In this document: one piece after another, positions 46,822 through 59,393 of the stretch
Position numbering within the stretch: position 1 is the stretch's first letter
Layout of the letters: each line of letters begins with the position of its first letter
Origin: Trichodelitschia bisporula
Taxonomy: Eukaryota; Ascomycota; Dothideomycetes; Phaeotrichales; Phaeotrichaceae
Length of the DNA: 64,000 nt
Assembly: GCA_010356995.1 (NCBI GenBank)
Contig: ML996692.1
Location: 383,933 to 447,932, forward strand
Direction: 5' to 3'
The notes under the pieces: generated by a model
Database searches by the model: none
Told to the model about the DNA's origin: nothing
The model's input: only the letters and a program-made list of their open reading frames with translations
Position numbers and translations under genes: made by a program

Positions 46822-47678
46822 GCGGTACATGAGTGGGTTGGATCTGTGGACGGTCATATGAGTTTTCGGGTTTATAGAGAGCTCTAATGACGACATGCGA
46901 ACGGTTTGGCTTCGAAGGTTGTGCATATCGGTGTACCATAAGGAGGGGAATGAAGAGTTGACGCGACCTTTATGTACTGCTGCTGCTACTGCTGCTACTG
47001 CTGCTACTGAAGTCATGATAAAACCTCAATGGGTAATTTCCCCAGCATTGATATATCGACCGTTTCCGCCGTTAGGTTTGCAGCATTTTAGATGCCAAAG
47101 GCCACGCCAAATGACAACGGCGAATAACATGTGCATCAATCCCAAGCCACACGCAACGCGGAATTAAACCGCCCAACCGCGCAAGCGTCCCGGTAGCGGT
47201 ATGCGGCACCTGAACGGGAATAACCGACGGGCAGTGCGGTGGCAAGGCCTTCAATTAGCCTACGAACGAATGCAGAGCGTGGGCGTAATCCCGATGGTGA
47301 CCGAAGGGTGCCATAGGAGCCTCTCCTAACGAGCAACAGGAGAATGCAAGGACATCCCCGCGCCCCTCCTCTTATCGGGTAGGCCTTCGGTCGTGCTCTC
47401 CTGGTCGGGGCCCGGTGAGAGCAGAATGGAGGGACAGATGCGGAGAAGCCTGTAAGCTGCAGGCGGGCCGAGCGCAACCCCACATCTTTTGTGGGGACTA
47501 CCTTAGCTCTGCAGAGTATAAGGTTGGGGAGCTCCTGCGTGCTGCGATTACTTGGACTTTTGCTCACAGGTTCAAAGTACGTCTTTCCATCTGAGGACGG
47601 GGCGTGTGGAGTGTTGAAGCCCATTCAATTGCGGTGTATATCGGGCACGTCGAGAGAGATACAGAGACAGTAGACAAA
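46822..47678. other. Intergenic region between IDH2 and the ThDP enzyme gene
   Basis: Holds the IDH2 3' flank with the short repeat, and the upstream region of the ThDP gene. An open frame at 47491-47673 ends just before the split start codon and may be an upstream ORF by chance. No RNA gene is recognised. Confidence 0.4.
46975..47010. repeat. TACTGCTGC short tandem repeat
   Basis: Nearly four copies of a 9-bp TACTGCTGC-type unit, a compound trinucleotide repeat, about 155 bp after the IDH2 stop, probably in its 3' UTR. Confidence 0.7.
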
Positions 47679-49663
47679 ATGTAAGATCCCCCATCGGCCC
47701 TGATCCATCGCTAACTAATACTAGGTATACAACTTCATTCGCCTTCTTTGAGGCGCTATGGGAAGCCGGTATCACGCATTGCTTCGGTATGCTTCACTAC
47801 TCGACACCACGCTCTCACTGACCTCCCAGTGAACCTGGGCTCTGACCACCCCAGCATCCTAGAGGCAATGGTGAAGGGCCAGCGCGAGCATACGGATGTC
47901 TTCCCACAGATAATCACCTGTCCAAACGAAGTACGAACCACCCACCTCCTTCCCCTCGGCCAGCCACTAACTCCCCGTAAAGATGGTCGCCATGTCCATG
48001 GCCGACGGCTACGCCCGCCTAACCAACAAACCGCAATGCGTAATCGTCCACGTCGACGTCGGCACGCAGGGCCTCGGCGCAGCAATGCACAACGCAATGA
48101 CGGGCCGCGCGCCGGTCCTCGTCTTCGCGGGCCTCTCGCCGTACACCCAGGATGGCGAGCTCCGCGGCAGCCGCACGGAATTCATCCACTGGATGCAGGA
48201 CGTACCGGATCAGAAACAGATCGTAGCCCAGTACTGCCGGTACACCGCCGAGATCAAAACGGGCGTCAATGTCAAGGTGCGTTGGGTGTGGACGGGAAAC
48301 GAGCGCGCGGCTGACGGAGACAGCAAATGGTGAACCGCGCTTTGTCGTTCGCTATGAGCGAGCCCAAGGGCCCGGTGTATCTATATGGCGCGCGCGAAGT
48401 CATGGAGCAGGAAATCCAACCATACCACCTCGACAAGGCGCATTGGAAGCCCATCGAGCCCGCCGCGCTCCCTCCCGCCGGCGTGACCCTCATCGGCGAC
48501 GCACTGATTGCGGCCCAGCGTCCACTCCTCATCACCGGCTACAGCGGGCGCAACCCGCAGGTCCCCGGCGAGCTAGTCAAGCTCGCGAACACGATCAAAG
48601 GCCTGCGGGTCCTTGACACAGGCGGCTCTGACATGTGTTTCCCAGCAGACCACCCGTAATCCCCCCCTCCCCAAGCCCAAACCCCTCTAACCCTTCTCGT
48701 AGCGGCTGGCTAAGCGTCCGGTACGGCAACGAAGACGCCATCCGCACCGCGGACGTGATTCTCGTGCTCGACTGCGACGTCCCCTGGATCCCGACACAGT
48801 GCAAACCCGCGACTAGCGCACGCATCTACCACATCGACACCGACCCGCTGAAAACTAACATGCCCGTCTTCTACATCAACGCGCTGGCACGCTACCGCGC
48901 CGACGCGCACCTCGCCACGCAACAGCTAAACAGCTACATCAGCAGCTCCGCGGCCCTGGTGCCCCGTGCCGCCGCCTACGCTTCCCGCTGGGACGCGCTC
49001 GTTGCGGACCACGCGCAGCGCCTCCAAGCGATCGCGCTGCAGGCCCAGCCGCTGCCGAATGGGCACTTCCAGACGCCGTACCTGATGCGGCGCCTGCGCG
49101 CGCTGTGCCCGGCCGACACGATCTGGGTCGTGGAAGCCGTGACGCAGACCTTCGCCGTCGCAGACCACATCCAAGCCTGCGCACCAGGCTCGTGGTTCAA
49201 CTGCGGCGGAGGCGGGCTGGGGTGGAGTGGGGGCGCTGCGCTCGGTATCAAACTCGTGACCGCGAAGTTCGTAGTCCAGATTGTCGGGGACGGGACCTTC
49301 CTCTTCTCCGTGCCGGGGAGCGTGTACTGGATCGCGCGGCGGTACGGGATTCCAATCCTCACCGTGGTGTTGAATAATAAGGGGTGGAATGCGCCGCGGA
49401 AGAGTCTCCTGCTTGTGCATCCCGAGGGCGAGGGGAGTAGGGTTAGTAATGAGGAGATTAATATCTCGTTCAGGCCGACGCCGGATTATGCAGGGATTGC
49501 GAAGGCGGCGGCAGGGGGGGGGATTTGGGCGGGTCGGGCGAGTACAGTGGAGGAGTTGGAGAGGGTGCTGCCTGAGGCGGTGGATTCGGTGCATAGGGGA
49601 CGGGCGGCGGTGTTGGATGCGCAGCTGGATGGGTCGGATGGGAAGTTTGTGGCTAAGATTTGA
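47679..49663 (+). CDS. Thiamine-diphosphate-dependent enzyme, acetolactate-synthase-like, substrate unknown
   Basis: Predicted 583 residues. Exons: 47679-47680, 47725-47786, 47830-47930, 47983-48276, 48324-48655, 48703-49663. The ATG is split: AT before the first intron and G after it; without splicing the ATG would be followed at once by TAA. The protein has the three domains of the pyruvate decarboxylase/acetolactate synthase superfamily: an N-terminal PYR domain with the cofactor-activating Glu in CPNEMVAMSMADGYAR (about residue 55), a central domain, and a C-terminal PP domain with GDG at about 459 followed about 28 residues later by NNKG, the classic diphosphate/Mg motif. Both cofactor motifs are intact. 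The unusual FVNLGSDHPSILE N-terminus places it in an orphan branch, so it is not a safe acetolactate synthase. Confidence 0.85.
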
Positions 49664-50293
49664 GGATGGCGGTTGAGGGGGGGTGGAGTGCCGTGGCTGG
49701 GCTGGCGTGATACTATATGTCCAAGGGAGGGTTGAGATTGAAATTGGCTGAACCCTCATCTATCCTATTAGGTAGACTACGACACTTTGTCAACCCCATT
49801 TCGTTGATAGCCTTGCCGTTGTAAAAAGGCACCCTTCCATATAACGCCGGCCAGTCCCCCCTTCTTCGCCAGCCTGACTCCACTAGAGCAGAACCTGTCA
49901 CTGTAACATGTCAGAGCTGATACATTGTTAATGCAGTCTCATGGCAACACCGTCCCACAGAGTATGCGGGTACGAGAGATCGAGATGGCATAAAAGGTTG
50001 GTCATTACACCTCTCTAAGACTCCACTTGCGTCTAGAACACCGATCGCTTTTTCGAGTCCTGTTGTACAGAATGAATACCAAAGAGGAACATATAAGATC
50101 CCCAAAAAGTTGCCGCAGCAACGTCAACCACTCACCGAGAAACGCCGAACAAATGCCCCACACCTTCCTCACCGATCTTTAGACCACATCCCATTCACAG
50201 TCGGCTTCGGAGAAGGTCATTTCGGGCCGCCGCGACGGCCATAACGGGTGTAAAACAAAGCAACATAGCAAACGCGTAGATCAACCCGAAAAT
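49664..50293. other. Convergent 3' region between the ThDP gene and RPB2
   Basis: 630 bp between stop codons on opposite strands. No gene, repeat or RNA is recognised; it should contain both 3' UTRs. Confidence 0.4.
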
Positions 50294-53200
50294 CTAGTGC
50301 CTAGCTGTAATACCACTGCGCTCGGTAAACATGCGCGGGGCAATGTTCATGCTCATCAACTCCTGGAAGAGCAACTTCGCCGCATACGGCATGAAGACCT
50401 GCGCAATTTTGGTCTTATTTTTGCAAGGCCGGCACTCAAACTGCTGCTTCTTTATGCTCCTATAAACAGTTAGCAATGCACGCAGTAGTATGCACCGGGA
50501 AACGTACGCAACCGGCGTCATCAGGCCACAAATCTCGCAAACGTGAACCCGATAGGCGTCCGAGACTTCGAAGAGGCGCTCCTTGAGGAAAGCCGCAGCA
50601 CCATGGGCAATCATGCAATCACGTTCCATCTCTCCGAACCGAAGGCCACCGTCCCTAGCGCGACCTTCTACGGGCTGGCGAGTCAGAATCTGCACGGGTC
50701 CACGGGCACGCGCGTGGATCTTGTCGTCCACCATGTGGCGGAGGCGCTGGTAATAGGTCGGACCGAGGAAGATCTGGGCGCGAAGCTTCTTGCCGGTGTG
50801 GCCATTGTACATGATCTCGAAGCCGCGTGACTGGTAACCGCTCTCGCGGAGCAAGCGGGACACGTTGGTGACCGTGACATCGGTGAAAGGAGTAGCGTCA
50901 CCCTCGCATCCACGGAGGGATCCAACCTTGCTGAGAAGACACTCAATCAAATGGGCGATCGTCATACGAGACGGAATGGCGTGCGGATTGATGATGATGT
51001 CAGGAATGATTCCTTGACGGGTGAACATCATGTCTTCCTGTCGGTAAGTGATACCGATGGTGCCTTTCTGCCCGTGACGAGAGGCGAACTTGTCACCGAT
51101 CTGGGGAACCTTTGTCGTCCGAGTACGAACCTTGACGAACTTCAGACCCTCCAGACTGGTGGTGAGAATCACTTGATCGATGATGCCGTTCTCGGTTGAC
51201 CTTAGCGGAGTAGACGCATCGCGCTTGATATGCAGCTTTGTCCGCTGACCCAATTCTTCAGCATCGGGAGCAATAGGCGCAGTCTTGCCGATGATGATAT
51301 CTTCGCCAGACACCCGAACACCTGGGGCGACAATACCATCGTCATCCAGCTTATCGTACGTGCCATGCTTGAGACGCAGGGTGTCGCTCCGCTGAGGCTT
51401 CTCGAAGTCCTCGACGATGTTCGCACCCACACGCTTCTGAGAGTCGGTGTAGGTACGATAGAACAGACTGCGGAACAAGCCGCGATCAATGGAGCTCTGG
51501 TTCATGATAACCGAATCTTCTTGGTTGTAGCCGGAGTAGCAGGCGATAGCCACGATTGCGTTTTGACCGGCAGGAAGTTCCCGGAACTTCAGGTACTCCA
51601 TGGACCGAGTGGTAGCAAGCGGCTTCTGCGGGTAATAAAGCACGTTGACCATCGTTTCCATACGCATGAAGAAGTTGGTCAACATGATGCCCATAGCCTG
51701 CTTTCCCATAGCAGACTGGTAGGTGTTACGCGGAGACTGCTCATATTAGCGACATCATTAGACATGCAAACAGACATACCTGGTTGTGATCAGGGAACGG
51801 AATGATGCTCGCGCAAACGCCAAGGATCATGCTGGGATGAATCTCGCAATGAGTGTAGTTCTTCACGTTGGGATTCGGCTTGGCCTTCACTCGAGCGTGC
51901 GGATCGTCGTTGGAGCTATAAATCGGCTGGCCCGTCTTCATCTGGTGGTGCTCGTCAAGATCGTCGGGCGTCATGATGATCATAGCACTCTCTTCTTCTT
52001 CCGCGTCCAAGTATTCCACGACGCCACTCTTGATAAGGTACTTCCAACCCAAGTCCGATTGTTGCTCCTCTGAGAGAGGAGTCCGAGGCATCTCAGAGAT
52101 CTCGCGGTCCGCTTTAATCTTTTCGATGTGATCGCGCTTGAGCACCAGATAGCCCTTGCTCGCGCTTTGTGGATCATTGTCGACAACAAATAGCGGCCGA
52201 CAGATGCGACCAGCATCTGTAAAGATGCGCAACTCACGGTCGCGAATATCGCGGATGATGCTGACTTCCTCAGTGATCGTGGTACCGCGGATTTTGCGAA
52301 GGGCGCGATGCAGAGTATTGGGATCTCGGTGAACACCGACCCACACCCCGTTGACAAACACCTTGGTCGCATTGGGACTAGTTGCTTGGTCGTATTCCTC
52401 AAGGAGATCCATACCGCGCGAGATCATGAAGTCGACGATAGGCTCGCCGGGAGAACCAACGGTGACGTAGCACATCAGTGAGAGGTTCTTCACCAGACCA
52501 CAGGCTTGCCCCTCCGGCGTCTCAGCCGGACACACCAGACCCCAATGCGTGTTGTGAAGTTGGCGTGGTTTTGCAATCTTTCCATCGCGCCCAACAGGTG
52601 TGTTTGTGCGTCGCAAATGCGACAATGTCGAAGCAAATGTGTACCGGTTGAGCACCTGCGAAACTCCGGCTTTGGAAGACGCCGCTTTTTTCTGTTCTCC
52701 CCAGTTTCCAGTTGCGAGCGAGTACTTCAAGCCGTTGGTGATGGTCTGACCCCTGACAGCCAACAGCATGTTGAACTCGCGACCGGTCTCAACACACCTC
52801 TGCAGGTGCTTGAGAATGTCCTTCTTCATTTTCGAGAACATCTGGCGGAAGAGCAACGCCATAAGCGGTCCAGCGAGATCAAGACGCTTCTTGCCAAAGT
52901 GGTCACGGTCATCCTCCTCTCGCCGACCGAGAGCGACCTGAAGCAGCTTGTGGATAACATAGCCCAGGAAGTAGGCCTTGCGAGTCTCACTACCCTCTTT
53001 TTGTGAGATATGCGGCAGGAATTCCTTCTGCAAGATATCCCGAGCATATTTGATACGCTTATCGCGCGCGCCCGCCTGGCTACCACGCTTTCCGATAAAA
53101 TCCAGGGCAACCTCTCGGTCTTGGATAATAAATGCCTCCTCTAAGCAGGGCTGCAGCAGTTCAAGCATGGCGGTATCGTTCTTGTCTCCAACAATGTGAG

Positions 53201-54143
53201 TCAGGATGTCCTCGTCGGAAACAACACCCAGGGCCCGGAAGACGAGCACGATGGGAATGTCCGCTTTGATGTATGGCAGCGTCGCCTTGATGGTCTTGCC
53301 GTGGCCACCCTTAGCTTTCTCACCTTTTTCGAACATCTTGACCTGCATGCTCGACAACAGGCGGGAACCACGCTCAGCAGCGCTCCGGATCTCAGCAACG
53401 AAGGGGGTTGGACTCTGCTTCTTTTTGAACACCTGGACGATGTTCGATGCGCTGCGCTCCTGGGCAATCAATACTTTCTCGCTACCGTTGATGATGAAGT
53501 ATCCGCCCTGATCGTATGGACACTCATCGTGGGCGAACAAGATTTCCTGTGACTTGCCCTTCAGTCCGCAGAACGAGGACTTGAGCATTGCGGGCATGCG
53601 ACCAATGTGCGGCCGGATCTGTTCGGCGCTAGGCTCGTCCTCCCGCGTCCAGTAGAGACCAGCGCTACCGGCTTCTGGGGGTTCTTCGTCGTCGTCCTGA
53701 CCGCCGACCGGCCGCTCGCGCGCGACCGAAATCTTCTTGTCCATATACATGTACATCGGGCAGGAGTATGTGAGGTTGCGAAGGCGCGCCTCGTTCGGCG
53801 AGACCGACGTGTTCGAACCATCATTCTCAGTGATGAACGGAAGGCCAACAACGAGTTTGCCGAACATGATCTCGAAACGCCGTTTGATGATCGGATTCTC
53901 CTCGTCGTCCGAAGGGGGAGAGTTTTGGTCAAGGATCAGATTGTGCTCTTCGGCGATGATTTCCTGCATTTGACGAATGACAAAATCATCATAGGAATCG
54001 ATTTGTTGGGCGACCAAGCCCTTTTCCTCAAAGAAAGATGAGATCACAGCCCAGCAGTCCTCCGCCGTGATGAGGTTGTCGTCCTCATAGTCATCGAATT
54101 CCTCCGGGTAGGGATCGATCTCCATGTTATCCGTCGTTGCCAT
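50294..54143 (-). CDS. RPB2: RNA polymerase II second-largest subunit RPB2
   Basis: Predicted 1,252 residues from exons 54143-51780, 51736-50508 and 50459-50294. With RPB1 it forms the Pol II active centre in the nucleus. The acidic N-terminus with [16 protein letters not shown], the lobe/protrusion blocks, [19 protein letters not shown] (fork), [12 protein letters not shown] (hybrid-binding/active site) and the C-terminal [13 protein letters not shown] are all as in other fungal RPB2. The C-terminal zinc site has C-x2-C (CEICG) and C-x2-C (CRPC). The last intron (50460-50507, 48 nt, no stop) lies exactly between these two cysteine pairs. The frame is open upstream of the ATG for about 120 codons without another ATG, so the start at 54143 is taken. 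Confidence 0.97.
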
Positions 54144-54979
54144 ATCGGAGTATTGGAGGCTTTGGGCCCAGGAGCTCCAAGGAATGGGGGTTTGTTTTCT
54201 GACGGGCGGTTTCGCGCCAGAGCGCGTACCGAAGTCAAAGGCACTGCTGTCAGCGCAAGTCGGCGGCTCAAGTTGGAGTTGTAGTGCTTGAGTTCTTTGC
54301 GAAGAGATGCTATCGTTAAAAGGACGGTGATGTGAGTTGAGAGAAGGGTGGCAAGGTGTGGTGCGAAGAGGATGGTTGATGCCGCGTTCAGGCACACGAA
54401 AGAAGCGTCGGAGGCGGACTTGCCCCTTGGCATCCCTTGGCACCGGCGCGGATGCGGGGAAATAAAATGCCGCAACAAAGCGGGGTGCAGGGGTTAGGTG
54501 CACGGATCTTGGCACTCACGGGGCTTTGGTGACGATGTGCTCTCGTTGGATTCCCCAAGTACGGTAGCAATGGCAAGGCAGATATATCCTTTTTCTTTTG
54601 AGGCTAGCACGCGCAGCTCCATCTACGACTAGCTGTCATTCAGTCATCTGCGCGGTTCCCGAAAGTGTATCATCGCGTCCTAGCATCCGACATGTGCCAT
54701 AGCCCAGATGTTCGACCCCGCAGCACCAGGCTATTGAGGGGTACCAGGGAGCACACCACGTTTTAATCAAGGCCTTTTATGGAGTAGACGACTAGATTAC
54801 AACTACGAGCGGGCAGCAGGTGAACTCGGGTTTCGTTTCATAAACTGCTTTGAAGTATGCCCGCTGTCACTGGCCATAAGTCCTCGTCGCCATCCTATGC
54901 TCCTGACAACGGTGTCATCATGTCCCCTCGGCCAGTGCTGGTACCACGCATCTTCCGTCTATCCATGCCCCACGACAAC
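54144..54979. promoter_or_regulatory. RPB2 upstream region
   Basis: An 836-bp stretch with the RPB2 promoter and leader and the 3' flank of RTC3, both on the minus strand. On the minus strand a GGATATATC stretch lies at about 54580. No gene is seen. Confidence 0.4.
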
Positions 54980-55440
54980 CTAGCTGTGTACACCAGGGGC
55001 TCCGGCTCCAGGACCGTTGTTCGGGTTGCGTTCACCTTGCCGGCCACCAGCCTGCAGAACTGTCAGTACACTGGACTGCAACCGGATGCTGATAAAACAT
55101 ACCTTGGCCTCCTGAACGTCACCCTTCTCCAGGATCATCTTAACAACATCATCTTCGTTCTTGGTGCCGAACTCGTTCTCCAACGCGGCGTTGGATGCAC
55201 GATCTAATTGGCCTTGAATACCCTGCCTGCATAATGTCAGAGGAGCCCAGCAAATCGTTTACGTTATGTTAGTACGTACTTGTGCGTGCAGAAGACCTGA
55301 AAGCTGTTGACTACATCGACCAGAGGGACTGTCTTATCGCCCTTCCACTTCTGAACAGCCTCGACACTCTCCGCGATGACAACGAAGTCGTCATCGGTAC
55401 CCTGGTAGTGGACCTTGGCAACAAGGGAGTCAGCGCGCAT
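54980..55440 (-). CDS. RTC3: SBDS-domain small protein, RTC3 family
   Basis: Predicted 118 residues from exons 55440-55280, 55226-55103 and 55051-54980. It is a stand-alone N-terminal SBDS-type domain like yeast Rtc3 (Yhr087w), a small stress-related protein linked to RNA metabolism and telomere capping phenotypes. VHYQGTDDDFVVIAESVE, WKGDKTVPLVDVVNSFQVF and ASNAALENEFGTKNEDDVV are the family blocks. The C-terminal 23 residues are Gly/Pro/Asn-rich and disordered. The second and third exon joins are in phase. It is the full size for this family, and the other SBDS domains are absent, so it is not the ribosome factor Sdo1. Confidence 0.92.
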
Positions 55441-56173
55441 TGTGATGGTATTTGAAGGAGATAAAGAGTTGTTTGCGTGTGTGGTAGAGGGGTTGGAAGT
55501 CTGTGAAAGAATCTTTTTGGAGGTACAGTTGGGGAAAGACTTTACTTGGATGGAGTGATGATGTGGTATGGGAGTGTGGGGCCTTTTGAAGGAGCGTCGG
55601 GAGCTTGGGCCCATCGAATGACATCATGGGCCAGGATCACACGCACACATGCCGGACATAGAAGGCTGACCCCACAGGAAGCCAAACAAAGAACACGAGC
55701 CCAAATGGCCATGATTGACAGAGCCTTAATTGCTGCATGTATAGTGCAGACCGGGAGGTTTCTCCGCTTGTAAGGTCAAATAGCGCCCAACGTCATGGAG
55801 TTCTTGGGCGCTGATGCGTCGGCCACTGTGCCCTCCTTGTCGTCATAGGCGGTCTGTGAGCTTCCCAAGAGTGAGCGCAGATCATCTCCCAAAATGATAA
55901 GCCGGAAAGTGAGTTATTGAATATCTCGTCAAGACTACACTCTACTGGTTCAGACAGCAAGCAACAGCTTTCCCCCAAAAGACGTGGTGCGGGTACCTTG
56001 CATGCTCCCATGTTTCAAGGCCCTGTTTCCAGAACGATCTACACTGTTGTCCTTCAGACACCTGCTTTGCTGTTCATCCCAATCAATTCACCAAAAGGCA
56101 GCACTTCGCTCCGTGACGCCAATTTCAAAGAAAACGTAGCACTTTTTGCCGATTCCGAAAATCTTCTTTCCAC
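55441..56173. promoter_or_regulatory. RTC3 upstream region
   Basis: 733 bp between the RTC3 start and the end of the RhoGEF gene, both minus strand. The 130 bases before RTC3 are an A/C/T-rich leader on the minus strand. No gene is recognised. Confidence 0.4.
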
Positions 56174-59100
56174 TCAGCTTTGCAGCCATCGGAACAACCG
56201 ACTGCGGGACTTCGTTGGGCCTCTCATCGGTCCCACAGTGGATGCGAGAGGCGAGCTGGATTGCAGGGGCTGTTCATGATGGAGAACAGTTCTATCACTC
56301 CGCGACGAGGATGAGCTTAGACCTGTGTTTCCCTCGCGCCGTGGGAGACTCGGAGTAGTGGGAACGGGGCTTGGGATAGCCATGTCTTCCGGCAGTGATC
56401 CATTGCAACGTCCTATGGGTGTAATCGGTCGGGAGATGGCAGACTTATCATTAATGCCAGTGGTCCGTATGCCCTGCCGCCGCCGCTTCCGGGTAGAGCC
56501 GCCCTTCTCAAGCGTGTTAAGAGTGAAATCTTCGGGAAGAAAAGCCGCAGGGTCGGTGTGGAAGTCCACTCGCTGGTATCTGCTCGAGGCGCTGCTGTGG
56601 GACTGCTGATAGCGCTGTGATGGGTAAGCGTCGTCCATGCGGCTGCTCACGCTTGTGTAGCTGGCCGACCGCTTGGAAAAATTGCTGGTTATGCTCACCA
56701 TGCTCAGTTTTCGCATGACCGTGTTGATGGGGTTTTCGGTCCTGCGAACAGCAATGCCGGGATACGGGAGCGCATGCCTCGACCAGACGTCTGTCAATGC
56801 CGTTTCTAATCTGATCCGCTCGTTACGTCGTGGTGCCAGGGTCGGGATGTGAGTTGATGAAAGGTGCGACTGTGAACGCGTAACTAAAGGGCCCTTTTCG
56901 GATGGCTCATCCGAATGCCTTTGAGCCTCGGTATTTTTGATAATGACCTGATGCATATTGGTGTTGGGACCAACAGTGGCTGCACGGTGAACAGGCATGC
57001 GCCGTGCAAATCTGTCATAGCCGAATGCTGCACCCAGGGGCTTCATGTTGAGGCTTATGGAGCAAAATAGATCCGTCGTTGTCGTGCGGCCTTCGGAGAA
57101 GTCCAATGTTTCGGCTGCGACGCGGGAGCGCAACTCGGTCTTCCACACCTGTTCTTCCTTCTCTGAACAGGCGCTCATGATGATCTCATATTGCTGGTAT
57201 TCGAATTCGAATACAAGCTTCCAAGTGTATGGGGCCGTGTGGCATTGCAGCCCTGTGAATTTTAGCCACCACCAACTGGTGTGGAGTGGCTTACACACCT
57301 CGGCCGTTATCAGGAGCCTCTACGACACCGTTCAGCAATGGTATGACCGCCATAACCGTGTATTTGCCAGACTCTTTAGCCGCGACACCCAGCACGAGAC
57401 AGGAGCGGTAGAGTATGCAAATCATATACTGCCCCTTTACCCGATCGTCACCTTCGTAGGCTACGTGAAGGGCACCGCACAGTAGGACATGGCCAAGCAA
57501 CCGCATGACTGCTTGCTTGGCGAGCCCGCACTGGTGAGAGTAAGTAAACGGAATAAGACAACCAGAAAACATTACTGTGTCTTGAAAAATCAGGCGGTCT
57601 TGCAGGCGCCAGGAGATTTCGATCAGTTGTCTAGTCGTAGGGTTATCCGTCGCTCGGTTAATTTCGTCCGCAGTCTCGCACAGCTTTTGGCGGACCTTGC
57701 CTAACTCCGCATTCGCAACCGGGTCGTCACAGGCCGGCGTCTCCTTTTCAAGATTCTTGAAGAACAACGAGTACTTCAGAAAGTGCTGTACAGGCTTGAT
57801 CAGCAAGTCGGCAAAGGTCAGTCCTTTGTGGCTGTTTGCCTCCCGACCGTTGATCGAAGCAGTGGTCGTCGCAAGGACCTCGATTCCCCTTTCATAAAGC
57901 CGCCAACTTGGAATGACTTTCATAGTCGATGCCGCATCCCGGTCCATCAGCTCGTTGTGGGCGACGTATGCCTCGTATGTCAGGAAGCGGCCCATGAACT
58001 TGTCGAAGACTTGAGCAACCTTCATCACAGTACCAGCGTCGGCCGTCATAGGTCGCTGGGCAGACACCACAGCATCAATAGAATTGCGATACCGCCGAGG
58101 ATTTGCCCTCAAGTTGGCGTAGGACGGCATGCGCTCCTCACTCATCCATCGCTTGTGGACTGGTGCCTTTTTATGCCAGAGGGGAACTGCGTCATCATGT
58201 GCATACTCGGCATTCGGAACAGCTTGTTGTAACTCGACCAGAAGTTCTGAATGCAGCTGGACCAGCTGCGTGATGGAATGTTGGATGGACTTTCGCCTCT
58301 GGGCCGTTAAAGTGGGAACAGTTGCTAGAAGCGTGAAATAGACCTGACCAAGTTATTGAATAGCCGGCGAAAAGGCGGCCCAACTTACGTTTGATAACGC
58401 TTTCAAGTCGCCAAGGTAGCTTTCCTCTGTAGAGACGAGCTCGTTTAAAATTCTCTGACGCTGAAGTGCCCTGAGCCACGCCTTTTCGTCAAGAATCGGT
58501 CCAAGGGATGGCGTCGCGCTGTCCGTCGACATCCGAGTTTCCGAGGCCGAGCCATTACGGAGCCTTGATTGTGAAGGCCTTTGAGATCGCGCAGCAATAC
58601 TCGTGCTGGCAAGCGTCATGGTAGCTGACTGGACAGCCGTCACAAGTCCAAGCGACGATGACAAGGAGGCAGTTTGACCCAGGCCATATAATCGACCACT
58701 TTGCGGGCGCTGAGTTAGCACAGTCTGTGTCTTGAAGTTTACGTCAAGCGTCTCCACGACCGCTTTAGACTCAAATGCTTTCTTTCTCTGCGTGTTGCGC
58801 TTCCTTAGAGTGCTGAGCCATCTCTTGAAGGGCACGGTAGTTGGTCTTGGACTATCCTGGCCATCGGGAAGACTGGGCTGGAGCTGCGATTGTTCACCAG
58901 CAGGGTCGTCAAACACAAATCGGATAGGCGCTCCGGCAATCGCTTGTTCTTCGTATTCATCAGGATCCTCGTACCCGGAAAGAGGCGATCCTGGCGACTT
59001 CGAGCCCGTGTAGTCCATATCACTGCTTGCGTCGAGGTTGTCGAACCCTCGTACTGGGTTCACATGCCGCAGCTGCATGCCAGAATGCCAACTAGATCTC

Positions 59101-59393
59101 AACGGTGTGCGGTCGGAGGCACGTCGAGAGAGGAGGCTTGCGTCGAACTCGTGAATGAGGTTAAGGAGCGGCCGAGGATGAAGCTGAGGCGACGCATTTT
59201 CGCTACCGTTTCGCCTAGTCGCGCGTGGAAAAGTCGAGATAGAATGCAAGGACGCCGCCGATGCGCTCCGAGAGCTGTTGGGGATGGGGCCCGCTGACAC
59301 ACTCTCTGCAAAGGACGAGCACGACCGCATGAACGAAGAATCAGTGAAAGGCCGATCCAGCGGGTTTGTTGGCAAGGAGAGGACATAAGCCAT
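56174..59393 (-). CDS. DH-PH RhoGEF (Rho guanine-nucleotide exchange factor)
   Basis: Predicted 1,027 residues from exons 59393-58389, 58343-57576, 57530-57299 and 57252-56174. It should activate a Rho or Cdc42 GTPase in polarity or wall signalling. Residues 1-310 are Ser/Pro-rich and disordered. The DH domain (about 314-590) starts RQRILNELVSTEESYLGDLKAL across intron 1 and includes GLTFADLLIKPVQHFLKY, the conserved helix that contacts the GTPase. A PH-like domain follows (about 595-715: LLGHVLLCGALHVAY, then WKLVFEFEY). The C-terminal 310 residues are Ser/Arg-rich. The intron 57531-57575 is 45 nt with no stop, so retention would insert 15 residues at the DH-PH join. No BAR, RGS or CNH domain is seen. 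The target GTPase is unknown. Confidence 0.88.

Noticed and set aside
54144-54515. Possible 120-residue N-terminal extension of RPB2
   Set aside because: Open frame but no ATG; the known RPB2 start motif begins at 54143.
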